Source: an uncultured Roseovarius sp. (GTDB lineage Bacteria > Pseudomonadota > Alphaproteobacteria > Rhodobacterales > Rhodobacteraceae). Taken from it: DNA of 64,000 nucleotides. The stretch spans positions 23,030-87,029 of the forward strand of contig NZ_CAJXNN010000012.1 in assembly GCF_913057115.1 (NCBI RefSeq), written 5' to 3'. Of this stretch, positions 1-8,941 are shown in pieces (the stretch's first letter is position 1; each line of letters begins with the position of its first letter). Both the position numbers and the translations under genes were made by a program. Under the pieces are notes generated by a model. It had not been told where the DNA came from. It saw only the letters and a list, made by a program, of their open reading frames with translations, and did no database searches.

Positions 1-177
1 CTTGGCCTTGTCGGCCTGATCTGGTGCATCTTCAAGGTCTGGAAAGCCCGGACGTCGGGTTTGAGTGAAGATGCGCTGCGAGAGGCCGTCAGAAAGGTGG
101 TTCCCCTCAACACCGGCGCGCTATTCATATCCGTTCTTGGCCTGATGATGGTGATTGTCGGCATCATGTTGGGTTAG
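1..177 (+). CDS. C-terminal fragment of a small membrane protein
   Basis: The window opens inside this gene. The frame is open from base 1 and ends in TAG, giving 58 residues. Two hydrophobic stretches are visible, one at the cut edge (LGLVGLIWCIF) and one at the C-terminus (ALFISVLGLMMVIVGIMLG), joined by a short charged segment, so the product looks like an inner-membrane protein with at least two helices. The family cannot be recognised from this fragment. Its stop codon overlaps by 4 bp the stop of the convergent FadJ-like gene, so the two transcription units collide tail to tail with no room for a separate terminator. Confidence 0.6.
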   Translation, partial: LGLVGLIWCIFKVWKARTSGLSEDALREAVRKVVPLNTGALFISVLGLMMVIVGIMLG

Positions 178-2243
178 GACGTGTGTTCACCGACACGCCC
201 GAAAAACCCTTCGCCATTCTTCACCATTTCCAGGATTTTCGCGTGGGGAGTCCAAAGCATCGGGTCGAGCGCTTCAAGGTTTTGCATGGCCTGAAAAAGC
301 GAGAACACCCCGCGAAAATCCGCTTGAAGCAATGGGCCACCCAAGCGCCGATCGAAGCCCATGCCCTTGACCGCGACAACATCAAGGTCAGCCGCTCTCA
401 AAACAGTTTTGTTTTCGATCAACCGCACCGCCTCATTGACGAATGCAGCGTGCAAAGCCCGCTCAACATCAGCTCCATCGGGCAAGGGCCCCTGCCCGTC
501 TTGTCGCCAAGCCGCCAGCCACTCTGACAGGGTGGGGTCTGACTGCGGCGATCCATTTTCGTAAAGGTATATACCTTTGCCGACAGCGCGCCCCTTTGCG
601 CCTGCCGCAATACGGGCAGAAAGTATTGCCAACTCCTTGGGTGCTCTTTGCCCACGCGCCTTGGAAAGGCTTTCATGGCGGCTCAGCACTTGCGGCAACC
701 CTAGAATGTCAGCGGTTTCAAAAGGCCCATTACGAAATCCAAGGTCGTGTGCCGCCTTGTCAACTCTGTCCGGTTCATAGCCCGCACGACAAAGCGCCAA
801 GGCCGCGCCGAACAAAGCAAAAAACAGGTTACCGCTTAACAAGCCTGGGACAAGCCCGCTGCGGACCGTGGTGCGCCCCGCCGCAGACATACTTCGGGTA
901 ACCGTTGCAATGGCATCTGGTCTGGTTGCTCCTGGCACGGCGAGCTCAACCAGGTGGGTGCTATGCGCCGGACGGCTGTGCTTGAGAACCACATGCATCT
1001 CGGCTGCCTGAACAGTGCTGATACGCTTGGGATCAGGCGTTTCTCCTTGCAAGCTGGCCCAAACGGCACCGGGCCGCAGCGCCAGAGCGTCATCCGGCAA
1101 CGGAACCGCGCCATCATCCAGAACAAGGTCGGCCTGCATTAATGCACTTGCAAGATCAGCACTCTTCAAGCGTGACAAGCGCTGTTCTTTTACAGTTGCT
1201 TGAAGGCGTTGACGCTTCACCGCTGCGTCATAGATCGCGGCGACCCGGTCCATGATCGCCTTGGCCTGTGCATCGGCCCCGGTGACGAGGGCGACCTCAT
1301 GGCCTGCGTCCAAGCCTAGGATGGCCAACTCGACCATCAATGCGCCTTGACCCAACAACGCTATGTGATGGACGGGCCGCGCCTGCCCTTGGGCGATTTC
1401 AGGCATCACACCAGCCCGACGCTCTGACGCGAAGGCATGGCGTGAAGCGCGAGCGGCCTGGGACTTGATGCGATCATCGAACAAGGCACGTTCAAAAATG
1501 ATCCCTTGGTCAAAGGGCAAAAGAAGTGCAGCCTCGACACATTTCACGATATCGCGTTCAGCGCTGTCCAAAGCAGCGATCCGCGCCGCTACCGCTTGCA
1601 CGGCCTGCTGGTAGCCTTCGGGGTCGGTCAAGCCCGGGTCGCGGTCTCGTGTCCGTTTCCACGTCCCGGATGTGGCCATGTCTTTGGCAAGCGCCTTGGC
1701 CTCATCGAGAGGGTCCCCATCAACCAGTCGCTCGAAAACTCGGCGCAAACGCGCGTCTTTTGCCTCCGTGGCGCGCCCCGCGAGCAAAAACTCCAAAGCC
1801 ACTTGCGCGCCTGTCAACCGAGGTAAGCGTTGCGTGCCCCCTGCCCCCGGGATCAAGCCCAGAGTGACTTCGGGCAAAGCAACACGAGCTGAACGGTCGG
1901 CGACGCGCGCATGTGCGGCCAATGCCAATTCGAACCCGGCACCCAAAGCAGATCCGTGCAAAGCGGCCACCACTGGCTTGGGCGCGTCTTCTATCATTTT
2001 GCAAAGGTCACCGACCCTAGGCGCCTCCAAAGGTCGCTCGTATTCGGTGATATCGACGCCGGAGGAAAACCCCTGCCCAGCGCCCTTGAGGACGATGGCT
2101 CTTACGGCGGGGTCGGCAAAGGCCGCTGTCAGGCGGGATGCAAGCTCTTTGCGTAAAGACGGCGCAAGCGCGTTGGCCACGGGCCGGTTGAGTTCCAGCA
2201 CCGCTATGCCGTCGTCCCGCTCTTCGTTTACCTCTGAAACCAC
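174..2243 (-). CDS. FadJ/FadB-like enoyl-CoA hydratase / 3-hydroxyacyl-CoA dehydrogenase
   Basis: A 689-residue two-part beta-oxidation protein. Residues about 1-200 are a crotonase domain with both catalytic glutamates in place (E105 in GAGFELALAA and E125 in LPEVTLG, 20 apart as in FadB). It should therefore hydrate enoyl-CoA or isomerise it. Residues about 290-680 are the hydroxyacyl-CoA dehydrogenase NAD-binding and C-terminal domains (FRNGPFETADILGL, then VKGMGFDRRLGGPL near the end). The nucleotide-binding loop reads GQGALM instead of the usual GxGxMG, so dehydrogenase activity is doubtful. The start is GTG, with a GGGGG ribosome site just upstream. Length fits the short FadJ-type proteins common in Rhodobacterales. 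No thiolase partner is next to it. Family call is firm; exact substrate is unknown. Confidence 0.88.
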   Translation of the reverse strand: MVSEVNEERDDGIAVLELNRPVANALAPSLRKELASRLTAAFADPAVRAIVLKGAGQGFSSGVDITEYERPLEAPRVGDLCKMIEDAPKPVVAALHGSALGAGFELALAAHARVADRSARVALPEVTLGLIPGAGGTQRLPRLTGAQVALEFLLAGRATEAKDARLRRVFERLVDGDPLDEAKALAKDMATSGTWKRTRDRDPGLTDPEGYQQAVQAVAARIAALDSAERDIVKCVEAALLLPFDQGIIFERALFDDRIKSQAARASRHAFASERRAGVMPEIAQGQARPVHHIALLGQGALMVELAILGLDAGHEVALVTGADAQAKAIMDRVAAIYDAAVKRQRLQATVKEQRLSRLKSADLASALMQADLVLDDGAVPLPDDALALRPGAVWASLQGETPDPKRISTVQAAEMHVVLKHSRPAHSTHLVELAVPGATRPDAIATVTRSMSAAGRTTVRSGLVPGLLSGNLFFALFGAALALCRAGYEPDRVDKAAHDLGFRNGPFETADILGLPQVLSRHESLSKARGQRAPKELAILSARIAAGAKGRAVGKGIYLYENGSPQSDPTLSEWLAAWRQDGQGPLPDGADVERALHAAFVNEAVRLIENKTVLRAADLDVVAVKGMGFDRRLGGPLLQADFRGVFSLFQAMQNLEALDPMLWTPHAKILEMVKNGEGFFGRVGEHTS

Positions 2244-2333
2244 ACTGCCCCCATCTTAGACGACTTGTCTCAAGGGCAATTAGTACGAAGTATGGCCCAT
2301 CGCGCAAGGCTTTGCGCGAGGCCACGCGCAGGT

Positions 2334-2543
2334 TCAGACCGGCATGTTGTCGAACTGCGCTTCGATTTTCTCGTTCACCAGTTCCTCATGGAGGCATTTC
2401 ACTCGGGCGGGTACAATCTCGCCGCCCGCCTCCACATCGTCGATCATTCGAGAAAGGCGCGGCTCAAAAGCCGGGCGATCTTTCGCATCGGCGGCTTCGA
2501 TTTCTTCTACAAGCTGCGCAAGCGCTTTGAGTGACTGTGACAT
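2334..2543 (-). CDS. Small hypothetical protein (69 aa)
   Basis: A short acidic, soluble protein beginning MSQSLKALAQLVEEIEAAD, predicted to be almost entirely helical. The start was chosen because GGGAGAGAGGA lies just before this ATG; a longer reading would overlap the DksA-like gene. I do not recognise the family. It follows the DksA-type gene by 85 bp on the same strand and may be co-transcribed with it. No membrane segment, cysteine cluster or known motif is visible. Confidence 0.6.
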   Translation of the reverse strand: MSQSLKALAQLVEEIEAADAKDRPAFEPRLSRMIDDVEAGGEIVPARVKCLHEELVNEKIEAQFDNMPV

Positions 2544-2628
2544 TCCTCTCTCCCTAGACATCTTCCCTTGACCGCAACCAAGAACCCGAACACACAAGAC
2601 GAAATCCGTCGCAGCCTCGGATTGGCAG

Positions 2629-2952
2629 TCAAAGCGCAGCGGCACAATTGCGACACAGTGGCGTGTCTGGCAGAGTCTCCAGTCGTTCGTGTGAAATCTC
2701 TTCACCACACTGAACACATTGCCCGAATGACCCGTCTCTAACTCGTTTAAGCGCTGCGCGAATCCGCGCTATTTCGTCCAGTCCACTTTGCCCAAGTTGC
2801 TCAAGAACTTCATCCCCTTCGCGTTCAACCGCGCTATCTTCCCAATCTTTCGAGTGTGGCTCATCCAATTCTGCCTCAATTTCATGCAAACGGCTGTCCA
2901 ATTCCGCCAAACGTGACATCAGAATCTTCCGGAAATCCTCGGGCGTTTTCAT
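2629..2952 (-). CDS. DksA/TraR-type C4 zinc-finger protein
   Basis: A 107-residue protein with an N-terminal helical hairpin (about residues 5-70, rich in E/R/L) followed by a C-x2-C-x17-C-x2-C zinc finger (CVQCGEE ... LCRNC), the layout of the DksA/TraR family that binds the RNA polymerase secondary channel. It is shorter than E. coli DksA (151 aa), as is usual for the short alphaproteobacterial paralogues. The acidic tip region (DWEDSAVEREGDE) keeps aspartates, but whether it works with ppGpp cannot be judged. The start follows AGGAGG by six bases, which is better than the upstream in-frame starts. It stands between an orphan fliM-like gene and a small unknown gene. Confidence 0.85.
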   Translation of the reverse strand: MKTPEDFRKILMSRLAELDSRLHEIEAELDEPHSKDWEDSAVEREGDEVLEQLGQSGLDEIARIRAALKRVRDGSFGQCVQCGEEISHERLETLPDTPLCRNCAAAL

Positions 2953-3049
2953 TAGCATCCTCCTGACCTGCAATAACCTTGCATGGGCAAAAAGCGCGCG
3001 CTTTGACCCATATCAACCTGCTTTCGGACAGGGTTTGGCCTTGACTCGA

Positions 3050-4093
3050 TCAGGTCAGTTCTGCCTCGGTATCGACACCTTGATCGGGCGCTAAGATGTC
3101 GTTGGCAACCGCAGGACTTGCAAACCCATCATCCTTGGTCACTACCATTTTGATGTCCTGACTTTGCCCCAGTTTGTCAGATTGACCCTCTGCCGCGTCG
3201 GCCTCATTTGGTAGCGGCCCGTGACGACCCGAGACCAGACGCGCAGCCCGAAATCCATTGACTTGCCCCAGAACGACTTGGGCCACGACATGCCCACCCG
3301 TAGCCGTCAATTGCGTGTCTTTCAACGCCGACGGTGAAATTGGAAACCGCATACCGACTTGCAGCTTGCAAGCATGCTTCAAAGGCATTTCCAGCCGAGC
3401 AAGCACAGCATTCAGCGTCACCGGGGCATTCCTTATAACCTCGCCCAGATCGGCGGCATCCCGCCTGTGGGATTTCGCCGCCTTTTCACTTTGATCCGTC
3501 GCCAGTTCCGGAACAATGGGCAGTATGATCGTCAGCACACCATTCTTTGCCCCCTCCGCCAAGTCTACTGACAAGCGAAGAACATCGTACTCGGGCGCGT
3601 CGAGCGAAAGGCTGAGTGCGCGGGCATCTTCAACACGATCGCCAAAACGAAAACACCCTGTGAGCTCCGATCGCGCCTTATCTGCCAACTGCCGTTGAAC
3701 CGCTTCGAATAGCCGGTCAATGAATGGCGCACATATGGCTGCATCCGTTGGCGTGACCGGTCTAGGTTCAGCATGTCCCTCGCGAACCTTTCCGGTTGTC
3801 TGAACTTCGATCATCGCGGCAAGAAATTGGGCGTCCAGCAACAGCCCTCCGCGCAGGTGTTCAGGACCATCCAACACCACCAGCAATCCGTCATCCTCGA
3901 CATTCGCCTGCAAGGTAGTCTGAGTGATCCGGTTTTGTTCAACCGTGTTCACCACGAGTGGCAAGTCGTAGTATTCGTCGGCGACACGTGCCAAGCCCAG
4001 ACGCAATGCCTTGGACGTCGACATGCCGCGCGCGTCAAATTCTTCACGTGCGACCTGCGCCTTGCGATGTATGACCGATTGATTGCCTTGCAT
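3050..4093 (-). CDS. FliM/FliN-family (SpoA domain) flagellar motor switch-like protein
   Basis: 347 residues. The part around 225-295 (VTLNAVLARLEMPLKHACKLQVGMRFPI ... HVVAQVVLGQVNGFRAARL) has the SpoA/FliN C-terminal fold pattern: a leading beta strand, an L-x-x-G-x-x-I/F/P turn and a closing G-x-x-x-R-A segment. The N-terminal two thirds resemble the middle domain of divergent roseobacter FliM, but the usual FliM N-terminal CheY-binding peptide is not evident. The acidic, low-complexity tail of about 55 residues is atypical. There are no other flagellar genes in the window, so this is an orphan. A role in the C-ring of a remote flagellar cluster is likely; a non-flagellar SpoA protein is the alternative. 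Confidence 0.7.
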   Translation of the reverse strand: MQGNQSVIHRKAQVAREEFDARGMSTSKALRLGLARVADEYYDLPLVVNTVEQNRITQTTLQANVEDDGLLVVLDGPEHLRGGLLLDAQFLAAMIEVQTTGKVREGHAEPRPVTPTDAAICAPFIDRLFEAVQRQLADKARSELTGCFRFGDRVEDARALSLSLDAPEYDVLRLSVDLAEGAKNGVLTIILPIVPELATDQSEKAAKSHRRDAADLGEVIRNAPVTLNAVLARLEMPLKHACKLQVGMRFPISPSALKDTQLTATGGHVVAQVVLGQVNGFRAARLVSGRHGPLPNEADAAEGQSDKLGQSQDIKMVVTKDDGFASPAVANDILAPDQGVDTEAELT

Positions 4094-4177
4094 ACTGACG
4101 TGTCTGCCACTGCCCTTGCGCCCTACAATCCCGAGGATAAGGGCAGTTTGGTTACCAAGACATTACTTCACCCCGGA

Positions 4178-6868
4178 TTATTCCGCCGCCTTCGCCGCCT
4201 CAACGTCAATCGGGATGGTCACTCTGAACGCTGCGCCATTCTGTCCGGGAAGATAGGTGATCGTCCCCGAGAGTCTGGCCATGACTTCGCGGCAAATGGC
4301 AAGCCCAAGCCCGGCCCCCCCGGCCTTTGTCTCACCGATCCTGGAAAACTTCTCGAATATCAGGGCCTGCTTGTCGGTTGGAATGCCCGAGCCGTTGTCG
4401 ATGAAATCCACAATCAGGTTGCCGCCGCTTTGCTTGCTACGTATCCGCAGAACCGGATCACTTGCATCGCAATACTTTCGCGCGTTCGAAATTACGTTGA
4501 TGAAAACCTGAGCCAGCCTGTCCAAATCGGATCTGAGTTCGAGTTGCTCCTTGGCGCGTATTCGATCAACCTTGAAACCGGGTTCGTTCACGCCTGCGGC
4601 CGATATCGCTCGATCAAGCACCTCTGAAAGATTGCCGGTTTGCCAGTTCAAGACAACCTGGGCGTTTTCCAGAACGCTCAGGTCAAGAAGATCGTCCAAA
4701 AGGCGTGTCAATCTCACGGCCTCGTCATGAATGATTGAGGAATACTTGTTCTGTTCGTCCTCGGTCAGGCCTTCCGTATCCCGCATGATCTCCGAAAACG
4801 CCCGAATGGAGGTCATTGGCGTGCGAAGTTCATGGCTGATCTGGCTGAGAAACGCATCTTTTTGTACGGACAACTGAGTGAGTTTTTCGTTCGCCTCGCG
4901 CAGTTGCCTTGCCGTTCTCGCTTGCTCTTCCGTTTTCGCTTCGAGCCGACTGGAGTATTCCATGATCTGTGCGGTTTCATCGGCGACGGCCATAAGGTCT
5001 TCAACCGAGACGGTCGCGCCGCCAACGATTTGACTGATCATCGCATGTGCAGTAGCCGCCCCTACCGAGCCTGACAATTCGCGCTCAAGCTGTTGCAGGA
5101 AATCCGGAGTTGGCTCAGGCAGTAAGCCGGCAATTCCCTGATGCCGAGCAGCCCCCGCAAACAAGGCCTGTGCCTCGCTCGCCCCCATGATTCGCTGCGA
5201 CATAATGAGCAGATCCTCGCTCTGCGCCAATCCACCCGACCAAGACCCGGCGGTGCCCGAGTGTTGAAAAACATTCACGAACTGTGCCCCTTGCAACCGC
5301 TCTATGGGGCGCGGGAAGCTCAATAACGAGACGACAAAGAATACGAATGTATTGAGCAGCAAAGACCACATCACCGCATGCACTATAGGGTCTAGGCCTT
5401 CGGCCCCGAACAAGGCTTGCGGACGCAGCCACGACAGCCCGAATAGACCATTCTCGATGACCTGTTGAGGCAGGAAGACCGTGTCGCCGAAACTGGGCAG
5501 GAACAAGGAGTACATCCAGACCATGGCACCGACGACCAAGCCAGCAATCGCTCCGACTCGGTTCGCCCCGCGCCAAAAGAGCCCGCCCATGAGGGACGGT
5601 AGAAACTGAGCGACACCGACAAACGAAATCAACCCAATCGCCGCCAAGGCTGCACCGCCGCCGGACACGCGGAAATACAAGTAGCCCAAGAATACGATCC
5701 CGGCGATCGAAAGGCGCCGCGCCAAGAGTGCCACGCTACGAACATCACCGGAAACCATGGCGCTTTCACCCGACATCCAAAGCCAGATGGGCATGACAAT
5801 GTGGTTGGACACCATTGTAGAAAGGGCAATGGCTGCCACGATCACCATTGACGTCGCCGAGCTGAACCCGCCCAAAAACGACAGGATGGCTAGGCCATCA
5901 CGGCCTTCCTGCAACGGCAAGGTCAACACAAAAAGGTCGGGGTTCGCGTCTGCCGGCAATCTTTCCAAGCCGACGGCAGCGATAGGTACGACGAACAGGC
6001 TCATCGCCATCAGGTAGGCCGGGAAAGCCCATGACGCTGTGCGCAGGTGGCCTTCGTCCTCGTTTTCGACGACCATCACTTGAAACATCCGTGGAAGGCA
6101 GATGAACGCGGCGGCAGACAACATCGTAAGACCGATCCAACGGCTATTGGTCACTTCAAACTGAGAAATTGGCGATGCGTCGATCTGAGCCAAAGTCTCT
6201 GCAACGCCCCCAGACAATCCCCAAACCACGAAGACCCCCACGGCAAGAAGCGCGAAGAGTTTCACGACAGCCTCCAACGCGATAGCCATGACCACACCAT
6301 GGTGCCGTTCATTCGCGTCAAGGTTCCGTGTTCCGAAAAGGATCGTGAAAACCGCAAGGCCCGAGGCGACCCAGAAAGCGGTGGATTGCTGGCTGGAGGG
6401 GCCTCCGCTGATCATGTCAGTTTCCGCGAAAATACTGAAAGACAGCGTCACAGACTGCAGTTGCAGCGCGATGTAAGGCGTTGTGCCAATAACAGCCAAG
6501 ACCGTAACGAAGACAGCCAGACTGTTGGACTTTCCGTACCGAGAGGAAATCAAATCGGCAATGGAGGTAATGCGCTGACTGCGCCCAATCCGTACCATCT
6601 TGCGAAGCGTCCACCACCAGCCGATCATAACAAGGGTGGGGCCAAGATAGATCGTGACGTATTCAAGTCCCGAACGTGCGGCAAAGCCGACCGCACCGTA
6701 GAAAGTCCATGCCGTGCAATAGATCGACAAGGACAAAGTGTAGACAATCGGCGACCGAAGCCAAGCACCGCGACCATGCAAGGCGGCACGATCCGCCGCG
6801 AATGCGACGGCAAACAGAAAGATCACGTAAATCAAACATACAAGAACGAGAACGTTCAGCGATGCCAT
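4178..6868 (-). CDS. Sodium/solute-symporter-like hybrid sensor histidine kinase (CbrA/CrbS type)
   Basis: 896 residues. Residues 1 to about 510 form some 12-13 transmembrane helices of the SSS/PutP type. After a linker with a coiled coil (EAKTEEQARTARQLREANEKL) comes a complete kinase: H-box FLSQISHELRTP with phospho-acceptor His679, N-box NVISNARKY, G1 DNGSGIP and G2 GGAGLGLAI. Proteins of this build (CbrA, CrbS/MxtR) couple carbon-source sensing to a two-component output; CrbS-CrbR controls acetyl-CoA synthetase in Vibrio and Pseudomonas. Here acs lies 7.6 kb away on the other strand, which fits. The ATG directly follows the TGA stop of the two-helix gene (TGAATG), so translation is coupled. 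Whether the symporter half transports or only senses cannot be told. Confidence 0.9.
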   Translation of the reverse strand: MASLNVLVLVCLIYVIFLFAVAFAADRAALHGRGAWLRSPIVYTLSLSIYCTAWTFYGAVGFAARSGLEYVTIYLGPTLVMIGWWWTLRKMVRIGRSQRITSIADLISSRYGKSNSLAVFVTVLAVIGTTPYIALQLQSVTLSFSIFAETDMISGGPSSQQSTAFWVASGLAVFTILFGTRNLDANERHHGVVMAIALEAVVKLFALLAVGVFVVWGLSGGVAETLAQIDASPISQFEVTNSRWIGLTMLSAAAFICLPRMFQVMVVENEDEGHLRTASWAFPAYLMAMSLFVVPIAAVGLERLPADANPDLFVLTLPLQEGRDGLAILSFLGGFSSATSMVIVAAIALSTMVSNHIVMPIWLWMSGESAMVSGDVRSVALLARRLSIAGIVFLGYLYFRVSGGGAALAAIGLISFVGVAQFLPSLMGGLFWRGANRVGAIAGLVVGAMVWMYSLFLPSFGDTVFLPQQVIENGLFGLSWLRPQALFGAEGLDPIVHAVMWSLLLNTFVFFVVSLLSFPRPIERLQGAQFVNVFQHSGTAGSWSGGLAQSEDLLIMSQRIMGASEAQALFAGAARHQGIAGLLPEPTPDFLQQLERELSGSVGAATAHAMISQIVGGATVSVEDLMAVADETAQIMEYSSRLEAKTEEQARTARQLREANEKLTQLSVQKDAFLSQISHELRTPMTSIRAFSEIMRDTEGLTEDEQNKYSSIIHDEAVRLTRLLDDLLDLSVLENAQVVLNWQTGNLSEVLDRAISAAGVNEPGFKVDRIRAKEQLELRSDLDRLAQVFINVISNARKYCDASDPVLRIRSKQSGGNLIVDFIDNGSGIPTDKQALIFEKFSRIGETKAGGAGLGLAICREVMARLSGTITYLPGQNGAAFRVTIPIDVEAAKAAE

Positions 6869-7147
6869 TCAACGCCCCCCGTTTTCGGCATCGCTCTGTG
6901 ATCCGTTATCATCGTCGTGCAGGTGCCGCGAGATGATCGCCGAGGTCACGGACAGAGCAATCCAGACCAAGAAGAGATAAAACATCGTCACCGTTGTCTT
7001 CGGCGGACTACTGACAGCCCATAGCAAGGGCATGCAAAACAACAGCGCGCCCAATATTGGCAGCATGCGCGCGCCATCCGCCATACGACGCCGGCGATAG
7101 GTTTTTCGCTCTACGAAGACCGGCATGCGTCTTTGCTTCGGGCTCAT
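6869..7147 (-). CDS. Two-helix small membrane protein between receiver and symporter-kinase
   Basis: 92 residues with a very basic N-terminus (MSPKQRRMPVFVERKTYRRRRM) and two transmembrane segments (about 29-46 and 53-72) joined by a short loop containing SSPPK. It ends in an acidic tail. It overlaps the receiver gene by ATGA and abuts the kinase by TGAATG, so all three should be made in fixed proportion. Small two-helix partners (DUF485, DUF4212) accompany true SSS transporters such as ActP; this protein has that size and topology, but I cannot assign it to either family by sequence. A structural subunit of the symporter-like kinase is the simplest reading. Confidence 0.75.
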   Translation of the reverse strand: MSPKQRRMPVFVERKTYRRRRMADGARMLPILGALLFCMPLLWAVSSPPKTTVTMFYLFLVWIALSVTSAIISRHLHDDDNGSQSDAENGGR

Positions 7148-7512
7148 GTTGCGACCATGGATCGCACGGCTTCCAGCACATCGGCATTCGAGAAGGGCTT
7201 TGTCATGAATCGGTTGGCGCCCACGCGTGCGGCCATTTCCCTGTCCTTGTCCTGCCCACGTGCAGTCAACATCAATACCGGTGTGTCCGACAGCGCGCCA
7301 TCGGCACGAATATCTTTGAGTATGTCGAAACCGCTGCGCCCCGGAAGCATCACATCCAGAATGATCAGATCCGCGGCGCGGTCGCGAACGGCATCCATCG
7401 CGTCATGACCATTGGCATGTGTTTTGACGTCCCACCCGTCACGAGACAAAATGAAGCTGATTGCCTCAATGATGTTCGGCTCATCTTCAATAAGAAGTAC
7501 TTTCTTATTCAT
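7144..7512 (-). CDS. Single-domain response regulator (CheY-like receiver)
   Basis: A 122-residue stand-alone REC domain: acidic pocket E9-D10-E11, phospho-acceptor Asp53 (LIILDVMLPG), switch Thr83 (LMLTAR) and Lys105 (FMTKPF). There is no DNA-binding or enzymatic output domain, so it must act on a partner protein or serve in a phosphorelay. The start at MNKKVLLIEDEP follows GGGGAGG; longer readings add an unlikely leader. It is the first gene of the receiver, two-helix, kinase operon, 71 bp downstream of the XRE regulator gene. The cognate kinase is almost certainly the symporter-like one. Confidence 0.9.
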   Translation of the reverse strand: MNKKVLLIEDEPNIIEAISFILSRDGWDVKTHANGHDAMDAVRDRAADLIILDVMLPGRSGFDILKDIRADGALSDTPVLMLTARGQDKDREMAARVGANRFMTKPFSNADVLEAVRSMVAT

Positions 7513-7583
7513 GCCATCGGCCTCCCCTTCCGATGTCACCACCTGTTGCGGCAGTTCATTTATCGTGAAACTTGGACGACAAG

Positions 7584-8894
7584 TCAAAAAGCCTGCGATA
7601 TGATGGATGGCTCACGCCGAACCGCACAGTCTTCGCGCGGGCAAATCCGACATGTGATACCGACATCAACCGACGGGATAGCATCACCATCTCGCTCCGG
7701 CAGCAAAAGCATATAGCCTTGCGTCAATGCGGGTTGATCAAAGGTCGGCGGCGTCACTTGCTCGGCTGCGGCCATTGCCAAAACGCTGACATTCACACGC
7801 CCGGCTTGCCGCAGGTGAACTCTGATGGGCGCACCCGGCTGGCGCATGACATGAAACACTGGCCACAAGGCACAAGCGCCTGCCACACTGGGTGTTCCAA
7901 ATCCATCAATGGATTTGCGAAACAACAAGCTTCCCGAGTTGTCGCAAACAATCAGACCAATGGGGCCTACCTCATCCTCGGGAAGCGTCGCAAGCCGACG
8001 AAAGAGCAACGGCAAACCGATGCCGAGACGGCGCGCCAAGGCATCAGGCTCAAGCCCCTCGGCGGCCAGAGCCGTCCGCAGGCTCAGCAATGAGACACGC
8101 CCCACATCAGAGGCATATTGTTTCAAGACCAAGTGCAGCATTCGACGCGAGGAAGCACTTTCCAGTTTCTCGGACAAGTCATCCTCGACCCTCGCAACCG
8201 CCGCGACGGGATCAGCCGCTTCCTCGATCGCCGCGAAGGAATAACCCGCCTCATCTAAAACCGCGTGCAATTCATCCTGTGGCGACAGGAATTCAGCATC
8301 GCCGTCCGGCCCCGCTTCAAGATAGCGCACAAGCGCTTGCGCACCTTCGGCCAAACGCCGGCTGTCTTCGCCGATATTTCTGTGAAACCGATGCTGCCAC
8401 TCGGGTTCGATTTCGTGCGTGTCGGCAAGAATCGACGCTGTTGACCTGATTGCCGTCACTGTCGAAATCACTTCGTGAAGCGATGCCGCAAGATGGGGAT
8501 CGTGCGCCATTCGATCTGTTAGGCTTTGCACGCTTCGCTCGACGCTTTCGACTCTTTGGTGCAGGCTTGCCACAAGTTGCGCCCACCCCGGAAAACGGCC
8601 TGCGAATTCCTCTGTACGAGCCAACTCCGCCTGATGCTCTTTCTGGGCTCCAGCCGCTTCGTGCAGAGCAGAGATGAGCGTCGCCTCTGCTCCTTCGGAA
8701 AGCAGCGCCGGCTCCACCTCGAGCGCGTCCGCCAGCTTCAATAGAGTTCGGCCGCCGATTCTCCGACGATTGTGTTCGATAAGGTTCAGATAAGACGGTG
8801 AGATTTCCGCTGCTTTTGCCAACTCCGTCTGTCGAATGCCCATTGACATGCGCTTTTCTCTGATGCGCGTGCCGATCATGGTGCTGTCGATCAT
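7584..8894 (-). CDS. XRE-family regulator of the short-chain fatty acyl (ScfR/RamB/PccR) type
   Basis: 436 residues. An N-terminal XRE helix-turn-helix (about 8-64: GIRQTELAKAAEISPSYLNLIEHNRRR) is followed by a long helical middle and a C-terminal DUF2083-like domain ending in a Cys cluster (ITCRICPREDCAVRREP). This is the build of RamB, PccR and MccR, which bind acyl-CoA esters or report on them and control acetate, propionate or methylcitrate genes. The ATG at 8894 follows AGGA by 8 nt. The gene diverges from the HAAT importer-acs cluster across a 222-bp gap that contains two TTTTTACAAA repeats, so it probably controls that cluster, itself, or both. Effector is inferred, not seen. Confidence 0.85.
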   Translation of the reverse strand: MIDSTMIGTRIREKRMSMGIRQTELAKAAEISPSYLNLIEHNRRRIGGRTLLKLADALEVEPALLSEGAEATLISALHEAAGAQKEHQAELARTEEFAGRFPGWAQLVASLHQRVESVERSVQSLTDRMAHDPHLAASLHEVISTVTAIRSTASILADTHEIEPEWQHRFHRNIGEDSRRLAEGAQALVRYLEAGPDGDAEFLSPQDELHAVLDEAGYSFAAIEEAADPVAAVARVEDDLSEKLESASSRRMLHLVLKQYASDVGRVSLLSLRTALAAEGLEPDALARRLGIGLPLLFRRLATLPEDEVGPIGLIVCDNSGSLLFRKSIDGFGTPSVAGACALWPVFHVMRQPGAPIRVHLRQAGRVNVSVLAMAAAEQVTPPTFDQPALTQGYMLLLPERDGDAIPSVDVGITCRICPREDCAVRREPSIISQAF

Positions 8895-8941
8895 TTCCAA
8901 AATCCTAACGATTCACAGGGTTTCCGCTACGGAATGCAGAG

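Noticed and set aside
4178..6868. Plain proline/acetate symporter (PutP/ActP)
   Set aside because: The C-terminal third is a complete histidine kinase with H, N, G1 and G2 boxes, so the protein is a sensor and not a simple transporter.
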